The notes below the pieces were generated by a model. The model searched no databases and was not told where the DNA came from. It saw only the letters and a program-made list of their open reading frames with translations. Of a DNA stretch of 64,000 bases, positions 16,511 through 27,133 are shown one piece after another (position 1 is the first letter of the stretch; each line of letters starts with the position of its first letter). The position numbers were made by a program, and so were the translations under genes. The stretch comes from Bog-756 sp963828385 (GTDB taxonomy: Bacteria > Actinomycetota > Acidimicrobiia > Acidimicrobiales > RAAP-2), in the NCBI GenBank assembly GCA_963828385.1, contig CAWHEF010000002.1, forward strand, positions 2,930,550 through 2,994,549. Reading direction: 5' to 3'.

Positions 16511-16516
16511 AGTGTA
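16511..16516 (-). promoter_or_regulatory. Candidate -10 box for the purA operon
   Basis: TACACT on the minus strand lies about 55 nt before the purA start in the 111-bp gap after clpB. No good -35 hexamer is visible at 16-18 bp, so the call rests on position and the TANNNT pattern. Confidence 0.35.
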
Positions 16517-16566
16517 CCCTGCCCCGTTCGTTGCCGAGATGGCCGCCGGTCCGCCTCGCACCCCGC

Positions 16567-19059
16567 TCACTCGAGGACGATGCCGCCCTCCTTGGCGTCG
16601 ACGGACACCGCCGACCCTTCCGGATAGCGGCCTTCGAGGAGTGCGAGCGCGAGCGGGTCTTCGACCTGTCGCTGGATCACGCGACGTAGCGGGCGGGCTC
16701 CGAAGTCGGGGTCGTAGCCTGCGCCGGCAAGCCACTTCTCGGCGCCCTCGGTGACCACGAGGGTGAGACGCCGCTCGGCCAGCCGGCGTCTCAACGCCTC
16801 GAGCTGGATCGAGACGATGCGCTCCAGGTCCGCTTCGGTGAGGGGGTGGAAGCGGACGATCTCGTCGATGCGGTTGACGAATTCGGGCTTGAAGTGGTCG
16901 ATGGGCTCGCCGGGGATGTTGGACGTCATGATCAGGACGGTGTTGGTGAAGTCGACCGTCCGCCCCTGGCCGTCGGTCAGCCGTCCGTCCTCCAGGAGCT
17001 GGAGGAGGATGTTGAACACGTCGGGATGCGCCTTTTCGAGCTCGTCGAGGAGCACCACGGCGTAGGGACGCCGCCGCACGGCTTCGGTGAGTTGGCCGCC
17101 CTCCTCGTAGCCGACATAGCCCGGAGGGGCGCCGACCAACCGCGACACCGAGTGCCGCTCCATGTACTCGCCCATGTCGATGCGGACCATGGCCCGCTCG
17201 TCATCGAAGAGGAACTCGGCGAGGGCCCGGGCGAGCTCGGTCTTGCCCACCCCGGTCGGGCCCATGAAAAGGAACGATCCGATGGGCCGGTTGGGATTGG
17301 ACAGCCCGGCCCGGCTCCGCCGGATGGCGTTCGACACGGCCGAGACCGCTTCGTCCTGACCGATCACCCGGGCATGGAGGGCGTCCTCCATCCGGATCAG
17401 CTTCTCGATCTCGCCCTCCATGAGGCGGGCGACCGGCACCCCGGTCGCCCGGGCCACCACCTCGGCCACGTCCTCGGCGTCGACCTCCTCCTTCAGGAAC
17501 CGCTGGCCCTCCTGGAGCTGGTCGAGTGCGGCGGTCGCCTCCTCCACCTGTCGCTCAAGGTCGGGGATCACCCCGTAGGTGATCTCCGAGGACCGGGCCA
17601 GGTTGCCCTCGCGGGCCAGCCGCTCGGCTTCGGTCCTCTGCCGCTCGAGCTCGCCCTTCAGCGACTGGATGGCGGCGATGGCCTCCTTCTCCGACTGCCA
17701 GTGGGCAGTCATGGCCGACGCCTCCTCTTGGAGATTGGCCATCTCCTGATCGAGCCGGGCCAACCGCTCGGCCGAGGCCTCGTCGGTCTCCTTCTCCAGG
17801 GCCATGCGCTCGATCTCGAGCTGACGCAGCCGGCGGGTGACGACGTCGAGCTCAGTGGGCATCGAGTCGATCTCGATACGCAGGCGGCTCGCCGCCTCGT
17901 CCATCAGATCGATGGCCTTGTCGGGCAGGAACCGGCCCGTGATGTAGCGATCGGACAGGACGGCCGCCGCCACCAGCGCCGCGTCCTGGATGCGCACTCC
18001 GTGGTGGACCTCGTAGCGCTCCTTCAAGCCCCGGAGGATGGCGATCGTGTCCTCGACGGAGGGGGGCGGCACGAACACCTGCTGGAACCGGCGCTCCAAG
18101 GCGGCGTCCTTCTCGATGTACTGCCGATACTCGTCGAGGGTGGTGGCGCCGATCATGCGCAGCTCGCCGCGGGCCAGCATCGGCTTGATCATGTTGCCGG
18201 CGTCCATCGCCCCCTCCGACCCGCCTCCCGCTCCGACCAGGGTATGGAGCTCGTCGATGAAGGTGATGATCTCGCCCTCGGCGTCGGTGATCTCCTTCAA
18301 CACTGCCTTTAGCCGCTCCTCGAACTCCCCGCGGTACTTGGCGCCGGCCACCATCGACGAGAGGTCGAGGGCGACGAGCCGCTTGCCCTTCAACCCCTCG
18401 GGGACATCGCCCTCCACGATGCGCTGGGCCAGTCCCTCCACGATGGCCGTCTTGCCGACACCGGGCTCGCCGATGAGGACCGGGTTGTTCTTCGTCCGAC
18501 GCGACAGCACCTGGATCACCCGGCGGACCTCCTCGTCACGTCCGATGACCGGGTCGATCTTTCCCTTGCGGGCCAGATCGGTGAGGTCCCGCCCATAGCG
18601 CTCGAGGGCCTGGAACGTCTCCTCGGGGTTCTGCGAGGTGACCCGATGGCTCCCCCGGACGTCGCGAAGGGCGGCGAGCAACTGGTCGCGCCCCACGCCG
18701 ATGCGATCGGCCATGGCCAGAAGGAGATGCTCGACGGACAGGTAGTCGTCCCCCATCTCACCCCGCTGGCCGTCGGCGGCGGTGAGCACGTCGCGTAGCG
18801 ACCGGGAGATCCCCGGCTCCTGGCCTCCGAACGACTTGGCCATGCGGTCCAACTCGCCGTTCACCCGGTCGGCGACCACGGATGGCTCGACACCGAGCCG
18901 GGCCAGAACGGGCCCGGCGACGCCCTCCGGTTGTGCCAGCACGGCGGCAAGGAGGTGCTCGGGCGAAACCTCGGCATGATGCTCGGACCGGGCCCGCTCG
19001 ACGGCCGAGCTGAACGCCTCCTGGGTCTTGAGCGTCCAGCGGTCGGGATTGATGCTCAT
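16567..19059 (-). CDS. clpB: ClpB disaggregase
   Basis: ClpB works with DnaK/DnaJ/GrpE to pull proteins from aggregates. The 830-residue protein has the N-terminal ClpN repeat (VSPEHLLAAVLAQPEG), NBD1 Walker A GEPGVGKT with FIDELHTLVGAGGG, a coiled-coil middle domain rich in Glu/Arg (about 400-520), and NBD2 Walker A GPTGVGKTELARALAEFLFDD with arginine-finger region FKPEFVNRIDEI. Between IMTSN and FKPEF only about 9 residues occur, where E. coli and Thermus ClpB have 30 or more, so this part of NBD2 is compact and explains the shorter total length. The ATG overlaps the hspR stop (ATGA). Confidence 0.95.
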   Translation of the reverse strand: MSINPDRWTLKTQEAFSSAVERARSEHHAEVSPEHLLAAVLAQPEGVAGPVLARLGVEPSVVADRVNGELDRMAKSFGGQEPGISRSLRDVLTAADGQRGEMGDDYLSVEHLLLAMADRIGVGRDQLLAALRDVRGSHRVTSQNPEETFQALERYGRDLTDLARKGKIDPVIGRDEEVRRVIQVLSRRTKNNPVLIGEPGVGKTAIVEGLAQRIVEGDVPEGLKGKRLVALDLSSMVAGAKYRGEFEERLKAVLKEITDAEGEIITFIDELHTLVGAGGGSEGAMDAGNMIKPMLARGELRMIGATTLDEYRQYIEKDAALERRFQQVFVPPPSVEDTIAILRGLKERYEVHHGVRIQDAALVAAAVLSDRYITGRFLPDKAIDLMDEAASRLRIEIDSMPTELDVVTRRLRQLEIERMALEKETDEASAERLARLDQEMANLQEEASAMTAHWQSEKEAIAAIQSLKGELERQRTEAERLAREGNLARSSEITYGVIPDLERQVEEATAALDQLQEGQRFLKEEVDAEDVAEVVARATGVPVARLMEGEIEKLIRMEDALHARVIGQDEAVSAVSNAIRRSRAGLSNPNRPIGSFLFMGPTGVGKTELARALAEFLFDDERAMVRIDMGEYMERHSVSRLVGAPPGYVGYEEGGQLTEAVRRRPYAVVLLDELEKAHPDVFNILLQLLEDGRLTDGQGRTVDFTNTVLIMTSNIPGEPIDHFKPEFVNRIDEIVRFHPLTEADLERIVSIQLEALRRRLAERRLTLVVTEGAEKWLAGAGYDPDFGARPLRRVIQRQVEDPLALALLEGRYPEGSAVSVDAKEGGIVLE

Positions 19060-19469
19060 CGGGATCCTCCTGTCCGCTCGAAATCCGGACGCAACGGCCG
19101 CGCCGGGGTAAGGGCCTGGGAGAGGGGCACGAGCTCCCGGCGGTACTGCCGGTGGGCCCTGGCCACCGCCTCTCGCGCTTCGGCCCGGGCGGCGTCGAGA
19201 TCGCGTCGGAGCTTCGCCACCTCGGCCTCGAGCGCCATGACCCGACGCACCCCGGCGAGGTTGAGGCCCTCGGCGGTCATCCCCTGGATGTGGCGCAACC
19301 GGTCGAGGTCCTCCTCACTGAAACGCCGGCTCCCCCCCTCGGTGCGGCTCGGGTCGAGGAGCCCCTTGCGCTCGTAGACGCGAAGTGTCTGGGGATGCAC
19401 CCCGGTCAGCTCGGCGGCCACCGAGATCACGTAGACGGCGCGGGATCGGGCTTCATCGGTCACGATCAC
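19056..19469 (-). CDS. hspR: HspR-type MerR regulator of heat-shock genes
   Basis: HspR represses the dnaK operon by binding HAIR inverted repeats with DnaK as co-repressor. The 137-residue product has the MerR helix-turn-helix YVISVAAELTGVHPQTLRVYERKGLLDPSRTEGGSRRFSEEDL in shorter, canonical spacing, then a coiled coil (about 75-115). RRFS and the YER-KGL-P pattern are HspR hallmarks. It starts 16 bp after dnaJ and its stop overlaps the clpB start, so repressor and ClpB are translated together. Confidence 0.92.
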   Translation of the reverse strand: MIVTDEARSRAVYVISVAAELTGVHPQTLRVYERKGLLDPSRTEGGSRRFSEEDLDRLRHIQGMTAEGLNLAGVRRVMALEAEVAKLRRDLDAARAEAREAVARAHRQYRRELVPLSQALTPARPLRPDFERTGGSR

Positions 19470-19485
19470 TCACTCCTCAGGCTCC

Positions 19486-20595
19486 TCATGCGCTCGAGCC
19501 GACCCGCGCTGGTGGTTCGACGACGGCTGCCAGTGCCTCGACCGCGTTGCGCTGCTCATCGCTCAACCGGCCCGGCACCTCGACCTGGACGGTCACCAGG
19601 AGGTCGCCGACGGACGACTTCTTGCCCGAGGGGACGCCGCGTCCTTTGACCCGGAACGTCCGTCCCGACGGTGTGCCGGGAGGCACCCGTAACGTCACCG
19701 GATCGTTCAAGGTGGGGACGGTGAGCGTGGTCCCGAGAGTTGCCTCTGGGAACGAGATGGGAACGGTCAGGGTCAGGTTCCGTCCCCGCCGCCCGAAGAT
19801 GCCATGGCGGTCGACCCGCACGACCACATAGAGATCGCCGCTCGGACCGTTGCCGCGGCCGGCCGCCCCCCGGCCCTTCACCCTGATGCGTTGACCGTCC
19901 TCCACGCCGGCCGGGATCCGGACCTTGACCGACCGGTTCTTGTGCTCCACGCCCGTCCCCGCACAGGTCGGGCAGGGGTCGGTGACGATCGTGCCCCGTC
20001 CTCCGCACTGCGGACAGATCTGGCTCAGGGAGAAGAGACCCTGATTGTCTTGGAGCGTGCCCGCCCCGTTGCAGGTGGGACAGGTGGCCGGGCGGGTGCC
20101 GGGGGCGGACCCGTTGCCGCCGCAGGTGTGGCAACGGACATCGGTGCGCACGTTGACCGAGGTGGTGACACCACGGACGGCGTCATCGAAGGAGAGATGG
20201 AGGTCGGCCTCGATGTCGGCACCGCGCTGGGGCCCGCCGTTCCCGCCACCTTGTCGGCCACGGCCGAACAACCCGCCGAACAGGTCGCCGAGGTCGCCCA
20301 TGTCCTCGACACGGAACGTCGTCCCGCCTCCGCCGAACCCGCCGGGGAACCCCTGGGCCGCCGCCGGGCCCATGGCCCGCACCTCGTCGTACTCCTTGCG
20401 GCGGTCCGCGTCGCCGAGCACGTCGTAGGCGGCGGAGATCTCCTTGAACGTCTCTTCGTGGCCGGGGTTGCTGTCGGGATGGTGCTTCTTCGCCAGCTTC
20501 CGGTAGGCGCTCGTGATCTCCTTGGGCGTGGCCGTCTCGGAGACACCGAGGGTCTTGTAGTAGTCCTTCTCGAACCACTCGCGTTGGGGAGCCAC
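19486..20595 (-). CDS. dnaJ: DnaJ co-chaperone
   Basis: DnaJ stimulates DnaK ATPase and delivers substrates. It has a J-domain with HPD at residues 39-41, a Gly/Phe-rich linker (GFPGGFGGGG), four CxxCxGxG zinc repeats (CHTCGGNG, CPTCNGAG, CPQCGGRG, CPTCAGTG), and the two beta-barrel C-terminal domains. It has 369 residues. The start GTG at 20595 gives APQREWFEKDYYKTLGV, the actinobacterial DnaJ1 N-terminus. It lies 12 bp after grpE and 16 bp before hspR. Confidence 0.96.
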   Translation of the reverse strand: MAPQREWFEKDYYKTLGVSETATPKEITSAYRKLAKKHHPDSNPGHEETFKEISAAYDVLGDADRRKEYDEVRAMGPAAAQGFPGGFGGGGTTFRVEDMGDLGDLFGGLFGRGRQGGGNGGPQRGADIEADLHLSFDDAVRGVTTSVNVRTDVRCHTCGGNGSAPGTRPATCPTCNGAGTLQDNQGLFSLSQICPQCGGRGTIVTDPCPTCAGTGVEHKNRSVKVRIPAGVEDGQRIRVKGRGAAGRGNGPSGDLYVVVRVDRHGIFGRRGRNLTLTVPISFPEATLGTTLTVPTLNDPVTLRVPPGTPSGRTFRVKGRGVPSGKKSSVGDLLVTVQVEVPGRLSDEQRNAVEALAAVVEPPARVGSSA

Positions 20596-20607
20596 CTCGG
20601 TTCTCCG

Positions 20608-21288
20608 TCAGCCCCGGACCATAACCATCGCCGGGCGCACCACGGTGCCACGCCAGCGGTAACCGGCCCGCATGACCTGGGCGACCGTGGGCTCGAGCCC
20701 GGACGAACCCTCGCCCGTCGCCCCGTCGTCGTCTTCTGCCGGCATGTGGCCGACAGCATCGTGGGCTGTCGGGTCGAACTCCTCACCGACCGGATCGATG
20801 CGCTCGAGACCCTCTTTGGACAGGACGTCCCGGATCTGGCCGGCCACGGCCACAAGGGCGCGGCCGTCGGCCGATTCGGCATCCCCGACGTGCTCTGTCG
20901 CCATGTCCAACGTGTCGAGGACGGGAAGCATCTTGTCCACCAGGGCCACCGCCGCCCGGGCCGTCTGCTCGCTCTGCTGTTTGGCCACGCGCTTCTTGTA
21001 GTTCTCGAACTCGGCCTGGAGCCGACGGAGCGCGTCGAGGTACTCGTCCCGCTCGGACACGGCCACGGTCAAGGGGTCGTCCGCCTCCACCGGCGCGACG
21101 GGGCCGTCCGGAGAACCGTCACCGTTGCCGTCGTCTGCGGGCGCGCCCTCCGCCCCGGGCCCCGTCCGGCCGTAGTCGTCAGCCCGTTCCGCGCCTTCAG
21201 CGCCCGGGGCGCGACCGGCAGATGGGGCCCTGCCCGGACCGCCGTCCCCGTCGATGCCCGGTGCACCGGGCTCGTGGCCATCGGTCAT
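20608..21288 (-). CDS. grpE: GrpE nucleotide-exchange factor
   Basis: GrpE releases ADP from DnaK. The 226-residue protein has a long acidic, Gly-rich disordered leader (about 70 residues), the coiled-coil RRLQAEFENYKKRVAKQQ, LPVLDTLDMA, and the beta-wing segment EEFDPTAHDAVGHMP to YRWRGTVVRPAMVMV. The leader is longer than in E. coli (197 residues total) but usual for actinobacteria. It follows dnaK by about 6 bp once the dnaK frame is corrected. Confidence 0.95.
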   Translation of the reverse strand: MTDGHEPGAPGIDGDGGPGRAPSAGRAPGAEGAERADDYGRTGPGAEGAPADDGNGDGSPDGPVAPVEADDPLTVAVSERDEYLDALRRLQAEFENYKKRVAKQQSEQTARAAVALVDKMLPVLDTLDMATEHVGDAESADGRALVAVAGQIRDVLSKEGLERIDPVGEEFDPTAHDAVGHMPAEDDDGATGEGSSGLEPTVAQVMRAGYRWRGTVVRPAMVMVRG

Positions 21289-21294
21289 CGACGA

Positions 21295-23126
<1,832 letters not shown>

Positions 23127-23233
23127 CGTTCCAGCCTCCTCTGCGTCACCCTGGGCGACGCTGATCCCGCGACGTGCGCTCCGCTCTGTCGTTTCCCTGC
23201 TGGCGCGGCCCGTCTGCTCTGCTTGCGGATTCT

Positions 23234-23265
23234 AGTATAGCAAAGTTGAGTCCAAGCGAAACAGG
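23234..23265 (-). promoter_or_regulatory. dnaK promoter with HAIR-like inverted repeat
   Basis: On the minus strand TATACT (23239-23234) is a good -10 box about 105 nt before dnaK. Just upstream, on the plus strand, GTTGAGT-N7-AAACAGG (23245-23265) resembles the HspR-binding HAIR consensus CTTGAGT-N7-ACTCAAG: 6 of 7 in the left arm, only 4 of 7 in the right. Position over the -35 region fits repression by HspR. Confidence 0.4.
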
Positions 23266-23310
23266 TTTCTTACCACTGCATCTCGGGAGGTTACCCGGAA
23301 CCGATCGGAT

Positions 23311-23316
23311 TACGCT
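23311..23316 (+). promoter_or_regulatory. -10 box for leaderless gpmA
   Basis: TACGCT ends 6 nt before the gpmA ATG and no Shine-Dalgarno sequence is present, which fits a leaderless transcript. A -35 hexamer is not clear. Confidence 0.4.
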
Positions 23317-23322
23317 CGGGCC

Positions 23323-24078
23323 ATGCCCGACCTGGTCCTCCTTCGTCACGGTCAGTCCCGGTGGAACGCCGACAACCTGTTCACCGGCTGGGAGGACGTC
23401 GATCTCACCTCGTCCGGCGAAGACGAGGCGCTGGCGGCCGGCAGGCTGCTGGCCGAGGCGATCGACCTGGACATCCGGGTCGTGCACACCTCGGTCCTGA
23501 CCCGGGCCGTCCGTACGGCGGAGCTGGCTCTCGCCGCCGCCGGTCGGAGCTGGGTGCCCGTGCGTCGTCACTGGCGGCTCAACGAGCGCCACTACGGGGC
23601 GCTGCAGGGCAAGAACAAGAAGGATACGACCGCCCGGCACGGCGAGGCCCGAGTGAAGGAGTGGCGACGCAGCTACGACGTGCCTCCCCCTCCCCTGGAG
23701 GGGGAGGAGGCCGGTCGGCTGGCCGCCGATCCCCGCTACCGGGACGTGCCGGAAGATGCGCTCCCGGTCACCGAGTGCCTGGCCGACGTGGTGACCCGGG
23801 CGATGCCCTACTACGAGGACGCCATCGTGCCCGATCTGTTGGCCGAAGGGGCACGGGGCGGTGCCGTCCTCGTCGTGGCCCACGGCAACAGCATCCGGGC
23901 GCTCCGCAAGCAGCTCGACGGCATCGACGACCGCTCCATCGTCGAGCTCGAGATCCCGACCGGGATCCCCTTCGTCTACCGACTGGACGGCGACCTCTCG
24001 GTCGCGTCGGCCGACTACCTGGGCGACCCGGCGGCAGCAGCGGCAGCGGCCGAAGCCGTCGGCCGCCAGGCGGGCTGA
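23323..24078 (+). CDS. gpmA: 2,3-bisphosphoglycerate-dependent phosphoglycerate mutase
   Basis: This glycolytic enzyme interconverts 3- and 2-phosphoglycerate through a phospho-histidine. LVLLRHGQSRWNADNLFTGW holds catalytic His9, ERHYGALQGKNK is the substrate-binding motif, and VVAHGNSIRALRKQL holds the second His. The 251-residue length is normal. It is transcribed divergently from dnaK and is convergent with glnB. The last 20 residues are Ala-rich and unconserved. Confidence 0.95.
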   Translation: MPDLVLLRHGQSRWNADNLFTGWEDVDLTSSGEDEALAAGRLLAEAIDLDIRVVHTSVLTRAVRTAELALAAAGRSWVPVRRHWRLNERHYGALQGKNKKDTTARHGEARVKEWRRSYDVPPPPLEGEEAGRLAADPRYRDVPEDALPVTECLADVVTRAMPYYEDAIVPDLLAEGARGGAVLVVAHGNSIRALRKQLDGIDDRSIVELEIPTGIPFVYRLDGDLSVASADYLGDPAAAAAAAEAVGRQAG

Positions 24079-24117
24079 GCCCCTCGATGCCTCCGGGACG
24101 GCCCGCGCCGCCGACGC

Positions 24118-24456
24118 CTACAGGGCGTCCGGGCCCCGTTCCCCGGTCCTGACCCGGATCACGTCCTCCACCGGCAGGACCCAGACCTTCCCGTCGCCGA
24201 TCTTCCCGGTACCGGCGCTGTCGACGACGGCGGCCGTCACGTCGTCGACCTGGGTGTCGTCGACCAGGATCTCGAGCCTGATCTTCGGCACGAACTCGAC
24301 TTCGTACTCAGCCCCCCGGTAGACCTCGGTGTGACCCCGCTGCCGCCCGAAGCCCTGGGCTTCGGTCAGGGTCAGGCCCTGCACCCCTAGGCTCTTCAGT
24401 CCATCCTTGACCTCGTCAAGCTTGAACGGCTTCAACACCGCGACGACGAGCTTCAC
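24118..24456 (-). CDS. glnB: PII nitrogen-regulatory protein
   Basis: PII senses 2-oxoglutarate and ATP/ADP and controls nitrogen assimilation, here most likely the adjacent ammonium transporter. The 112-residue protein has the T-loop EVYRGAEYEVEFVPK with Tyr51, the residue that is uridylylated or adenylylated, and the C-signature TGKIGDGKVWVLPVEDV. GTG at 24456 has an AGGAGG ribosome site. It lies 35 bp downstream of amt, the standard amt-PII order; the actinobacterial name glnK would also fit. Confidence 0.93.
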   Translation of the reverse strand: MKLVVAVLKPFKLDEVKDGLKSLGVQGLTLTEAQGFGRQRGHTEVYRGAEYEVEFVPKIRLEILVDDTQVDDVTAAVVDSAGTGKIGDGKVWVLPVEDVIRVRTGERGPDAL

Positions 24457-24491
24457 AGTGGGTTCCTCCTTGGATCGGTCATGGGAAGGGG

Positions 24492-26126
24492 TCAGCGGTC
24501 CGGTTCATCGGACGGTAGCCGTTCGTCGGGCGGCGCCGAGCCCGGTGCGGGCGGGGATGTCGCCGGTGATCCCGAGCCCGTTGCCGCCGCTGAGCCGGTC
24601 GAAGAGCCCGAGCCCACGCCCGCCATCGAGAAGGCCCCGACCCGCTCGGCGAGCGTCTCCGCCGGGAAGGCCTCCTCCCCGTGGATGGCGAGGTCCCCGA
24701 CCTCGAGGACCTCGTCCTTGTACCGAGCGCCCCGCAAGACGAGGCCGATGAGCTTCATCAGGATGAACGTCACTACCGCCGACCACAGGATGACCCAGAT
24801 GGCGGCCCGGAACTGCTCCCAGAGCTGGTGGGCCGACCCGGTGTAGATGAGGCCGCCGACCGAGAACGGGGTGCAGTGGGCGCTGGTGGCGTTGTACGCG
24901 GCCTGCGACGTGTTCACGACCTGGCCGGACCCGGTCAGCTGGCCGCAGCCGTACTCCAGCATGCCGGGATTGCCGAACACGCCGAGGAGGAGCCCGCCGA
25001 ACAGCCCGGCGATGCCGTGGGTGTATACGACCCCGAGCGCGTCGTCCACTCTCGAGAAGGGCCGCACCTTCGACAGGTAGTTCCACGCCAACCACACGAC
25101 GACCGTGCAGATCACCCCGACGGCGATCGCGCCCTGACCGTTGACCCATCCGGCGCACGGCGTGATTCCGACCAGGCCGCAGATCATGCCGTTCACCCCG
25201 CCGAGGAAGGTGGGCTTCTTCTCCTTGGTCAGCCACGCGTCCATGGCGATCCACACCAGCACCCCGGCGCCGGTGGCCAGGTTGGTGTTGATCACGGCGG
25301 CGGCGGCGTCGACGCCGGCGTAGTAGGGGTCGCCCCCGTTGAACCCGTTCCAGCCCAACCACAGGATGCCGGCGCCGACCGCCGCCATGACCAGGTTGTT
25401 GGGTATGGCGTGCTGGCGGTCCCGCAAGAGACGCGGTCCGAGCACCCAGGCGGCGACGAAACCGGACACCCCCGCCGACATGTGGATCACGTACCCGCCC
25501 GAGAAGTCGAGGGCGCCCTCCTGGGCGAAGTAGCCGCCCCCCCAGAGGAGGAAGGCGTCCACGGCGTACACGCACGTCGACCACAATGGTACGAGGAGGC
25601 ACCATGCGCTGAACTTGATGCGGCCGAGGACGCTGCCCATGAACAAGAGGGGCGTGATGGCAGCGAACACGAACTGGAAGTAGGCCAGCGTGGTCGTCGA
25701 GAAGTGGAACGGGATGGCGGTGTTCGCCGCCGAGACGGCCTGGCCCGACTCGGCACCGCTGCTCGTGATCGAACCCGGGATGCCAATCAGGTTGTCGAAG
25801 AAGTGCTTGACCCATCCCACCCCGGTCAGGTCGTTCTGGGTGGCGACACCGTTCACCACCGATACGCCGTGGCCGACGGACGTGGATCCGAAGCCCATCT
25901 TGTACTCCCAGAGGACCCAGGCGATCAGCACGAGCGAGAACCCGGCGAACATCATCGCCAGCACGTTCACCGCCCACTTCTTCTGGACGAGCGACGCGTA
26001 GAGGACCGCCAGAGCCGGCAGGCTCATCAGGCCGACGAACGTGGCGGCGACGAGCTGCCAGGTGTTGTCGCCCGGGTTCAGCCAACTGGGGTAGGGGACC
26101 AGCACATGGCTTACGGCAGCTAGCAC
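24492..26126 (-). CDS. amt: Ammonium transporter (Amt/MEP/Rh)
   Basis: This is a polytopic inner-membrane ammonium channel of 544 residues from GTG 26126, which has GAGAGGAG upstream. Eleven hydrophobic segments are visible; DFSGGYVIHMSAGVSGFVAA and LGWNGFNGGDP are Amt signatures, and YTHGIAGLFGGLLLGVFGNPG carries the second pore His. A non-conserved Cys-containing loop (about 425-470) lies before the last membrane segment. The cytosolic tail is long and Ser/Gly/Pro-rich (about 60 residues). Coupling to the downstream PII gene suggests gating by PII. Confidence 0.94.
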   Translation of the reverse strand: MLAAVSHVLVPYPSWLNPGDNTWQLVAATFVGLMSLPALAVLYASLVQKKWAVNVLAMMFAGFSLVLIAWVLWEYKMGFGSTSVGHGVSVVNGVATQNDLTGVGWVKHFFDNLIGIPGSITSSGAESGQAVSAANTAIPFHFSTTTLAYFQFVFAAITPLLFMGSVLGRIKFSAWCLLVPLWSTCVYAVDAFLLWGGGYFAQEGALDFSGGYVIHMSAGVSGFVAAWVLGPRLLRDRQHAIPNNLVMAAVGAGILWLGWNGFNGGDPYYAGVDAAAAVINTNLATGAGVLVWIAMDAWLTKEKKPTFLGGVNGMICGLVGITPCAGWVNGQGAIAVGVICTVVVWLAWNYLSKVRPFSRVDDALGVVYTHGIAGLFGGLLLGVFGNPGMLEYGCGQLTGSGQVVNTSQAAYNATSAHCTPFSVGGLIYTGSAHQLWEQFRAAIWVILWSAVVTFILMKLIGLVLRGARYKDEVLEVGDLAIHGEEAFPAETLAERVGAFSMAGVGSGSSTGSAAATGSGSPATSPPAPGSAPPDERLPSDEPDR

Positions 26127-26446
26127 GGTGTGGGTGCTCCTCTCGTGAGTTGACGCATCCCGGAGATCCGCTCGTCGCCGAGCAGATGGCCGGAACGGAC
26201 AAGTCCAGGACGGCGGATCAGCTCCTTCGATCGACAAGGATGCAACGCGGGGATTTCGGCACGATCACGCCCGTGTTACCAGTCCGTGAACTGCACCGGA
26301 CACAGCGGCCATCGACACGAGGACGCAGAAAGACACACGCACGAGCGATGACGCGGAGACGCCCGGTCTGGAGGCGCGCGTCGTCCCCGCGCCAGGCAAG
26401 AATGCGCGAACTACATTCGCAGACGCCGTGTTTTGGCGTGACGCGC
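26127..26446. other. 320-bp intergenic region upstream of amt
   Basis: No gene seen. It should contain the amt-glnB promoter. At 26275-26290 GTTAC-N6-GTGAA resembles the GlnR half-site pair (GTNAC spaced by 6) used for nitrogen control in actinobacteria. One partial match is weak evidence. Confidence 0.3.
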
Positions 26447-27133
26447 TCACGACATGTCGCGAACGCGTCCTTGCCCGGTCAGCTCGCCTTCGGCGCGCTT
26501 CGGCTCCGGGACGTCGGACGTCGGGTCGGTGGTGTGTACCGCTTGTTGGGAGCGCTTCGAGACCGCGAACGGCGCGGACGTGACGGTGATGTCGGCCGCC
26601 GTTGCCTCCTTGAGGCTCGAGTTGAGGCGGTAGGCGCGCACGATCAACCAGGCGCCGGCCATGATGAACGGGAGTCCGAACCCCCAGAAGTGGAGGTTGA
26701 ACGTCGACAGGCCGTACAAGGCCATGACGATGCCCAGATAGAGGCGCTTGCGCTGCCAGGCAAGGACGAGCATCAAGACGGCGAGGGCGATGGCCACGCC
26801 ACCGACGGCCAGGTAGAGCGACGTGCTCACGTGGAGCGGATTGATACGTCCGTCGTGCAACAGCCGGGGCGGGTCCTTGGCGATCAGGCTCGCCGTGGTG
26901 AGGAAGGCGATGGCGGCCGCCAACGGGGCGGCCAGATAGCCCACGGTCCGTTCCTTGTCGTCCGCCTGCTTGGCCGAGATCTCGAGCTCGGCCACCGTGG
27001 CCGGGCCCTGTTGGGACGTCCCCGGGTGCGGTTGGCCGACCCCGGGGTCGGCCGGCTTCAGCACGGCGCTCTTCAGGCGATCACCCCAAGAGGGGCTCTT
27101 TGTCTCGACGTTGACGGGGTTCGCAGTGGTCAT
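26447..27133 (-). CDS. Four-helix membrane protein, unknown function
   Basis: The 228-residue product has a charged, probably cytosolic N-terminus (about 65 residues) and four hydrophobic helices: AAPLAAAIAFLTTASLIA, LYLAVGGVAIALAVLMLVLAW, LYLGIVMALYGLSTFNL, and GFGLPFIMAGAWLIVRAY. The C-terminal 50 residues are hydrophilic. It resembles uncharacterised actinobacterial membrane proteins, without a function I can name. The ATG at 27133 overlaps the upstream gene's stop as ATGA, so the two are an operon. Confidence 0.8.
   Translation of the reverse strand: MTTANPVNVETKSPSWGDRLKSAVLKPADPGVGQPHPGTSQQGPATVAELEISAKQADDKERTVGYLAAPLAAAIAFLTTASLIAKDPPRLLHDGRINPLHVSTSLYLAVGGVAIALAVLMLVLAWQRKRLYLGIVMALYGLSTFNLHFWGFGLPFIMAGAWLIVRAYRLNSSLKEATAADITVTSAPFAVSKRSQQAVHTTDPTSDVPEPKRAEGELTGQGRVRDMS

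Noticed and set aside
21285..21288. ATGA overlap between dnaK and grpE
   Set aside because: It arises only in the frameshifted reading; the conserved acidic DnaK tail ends at 21295.
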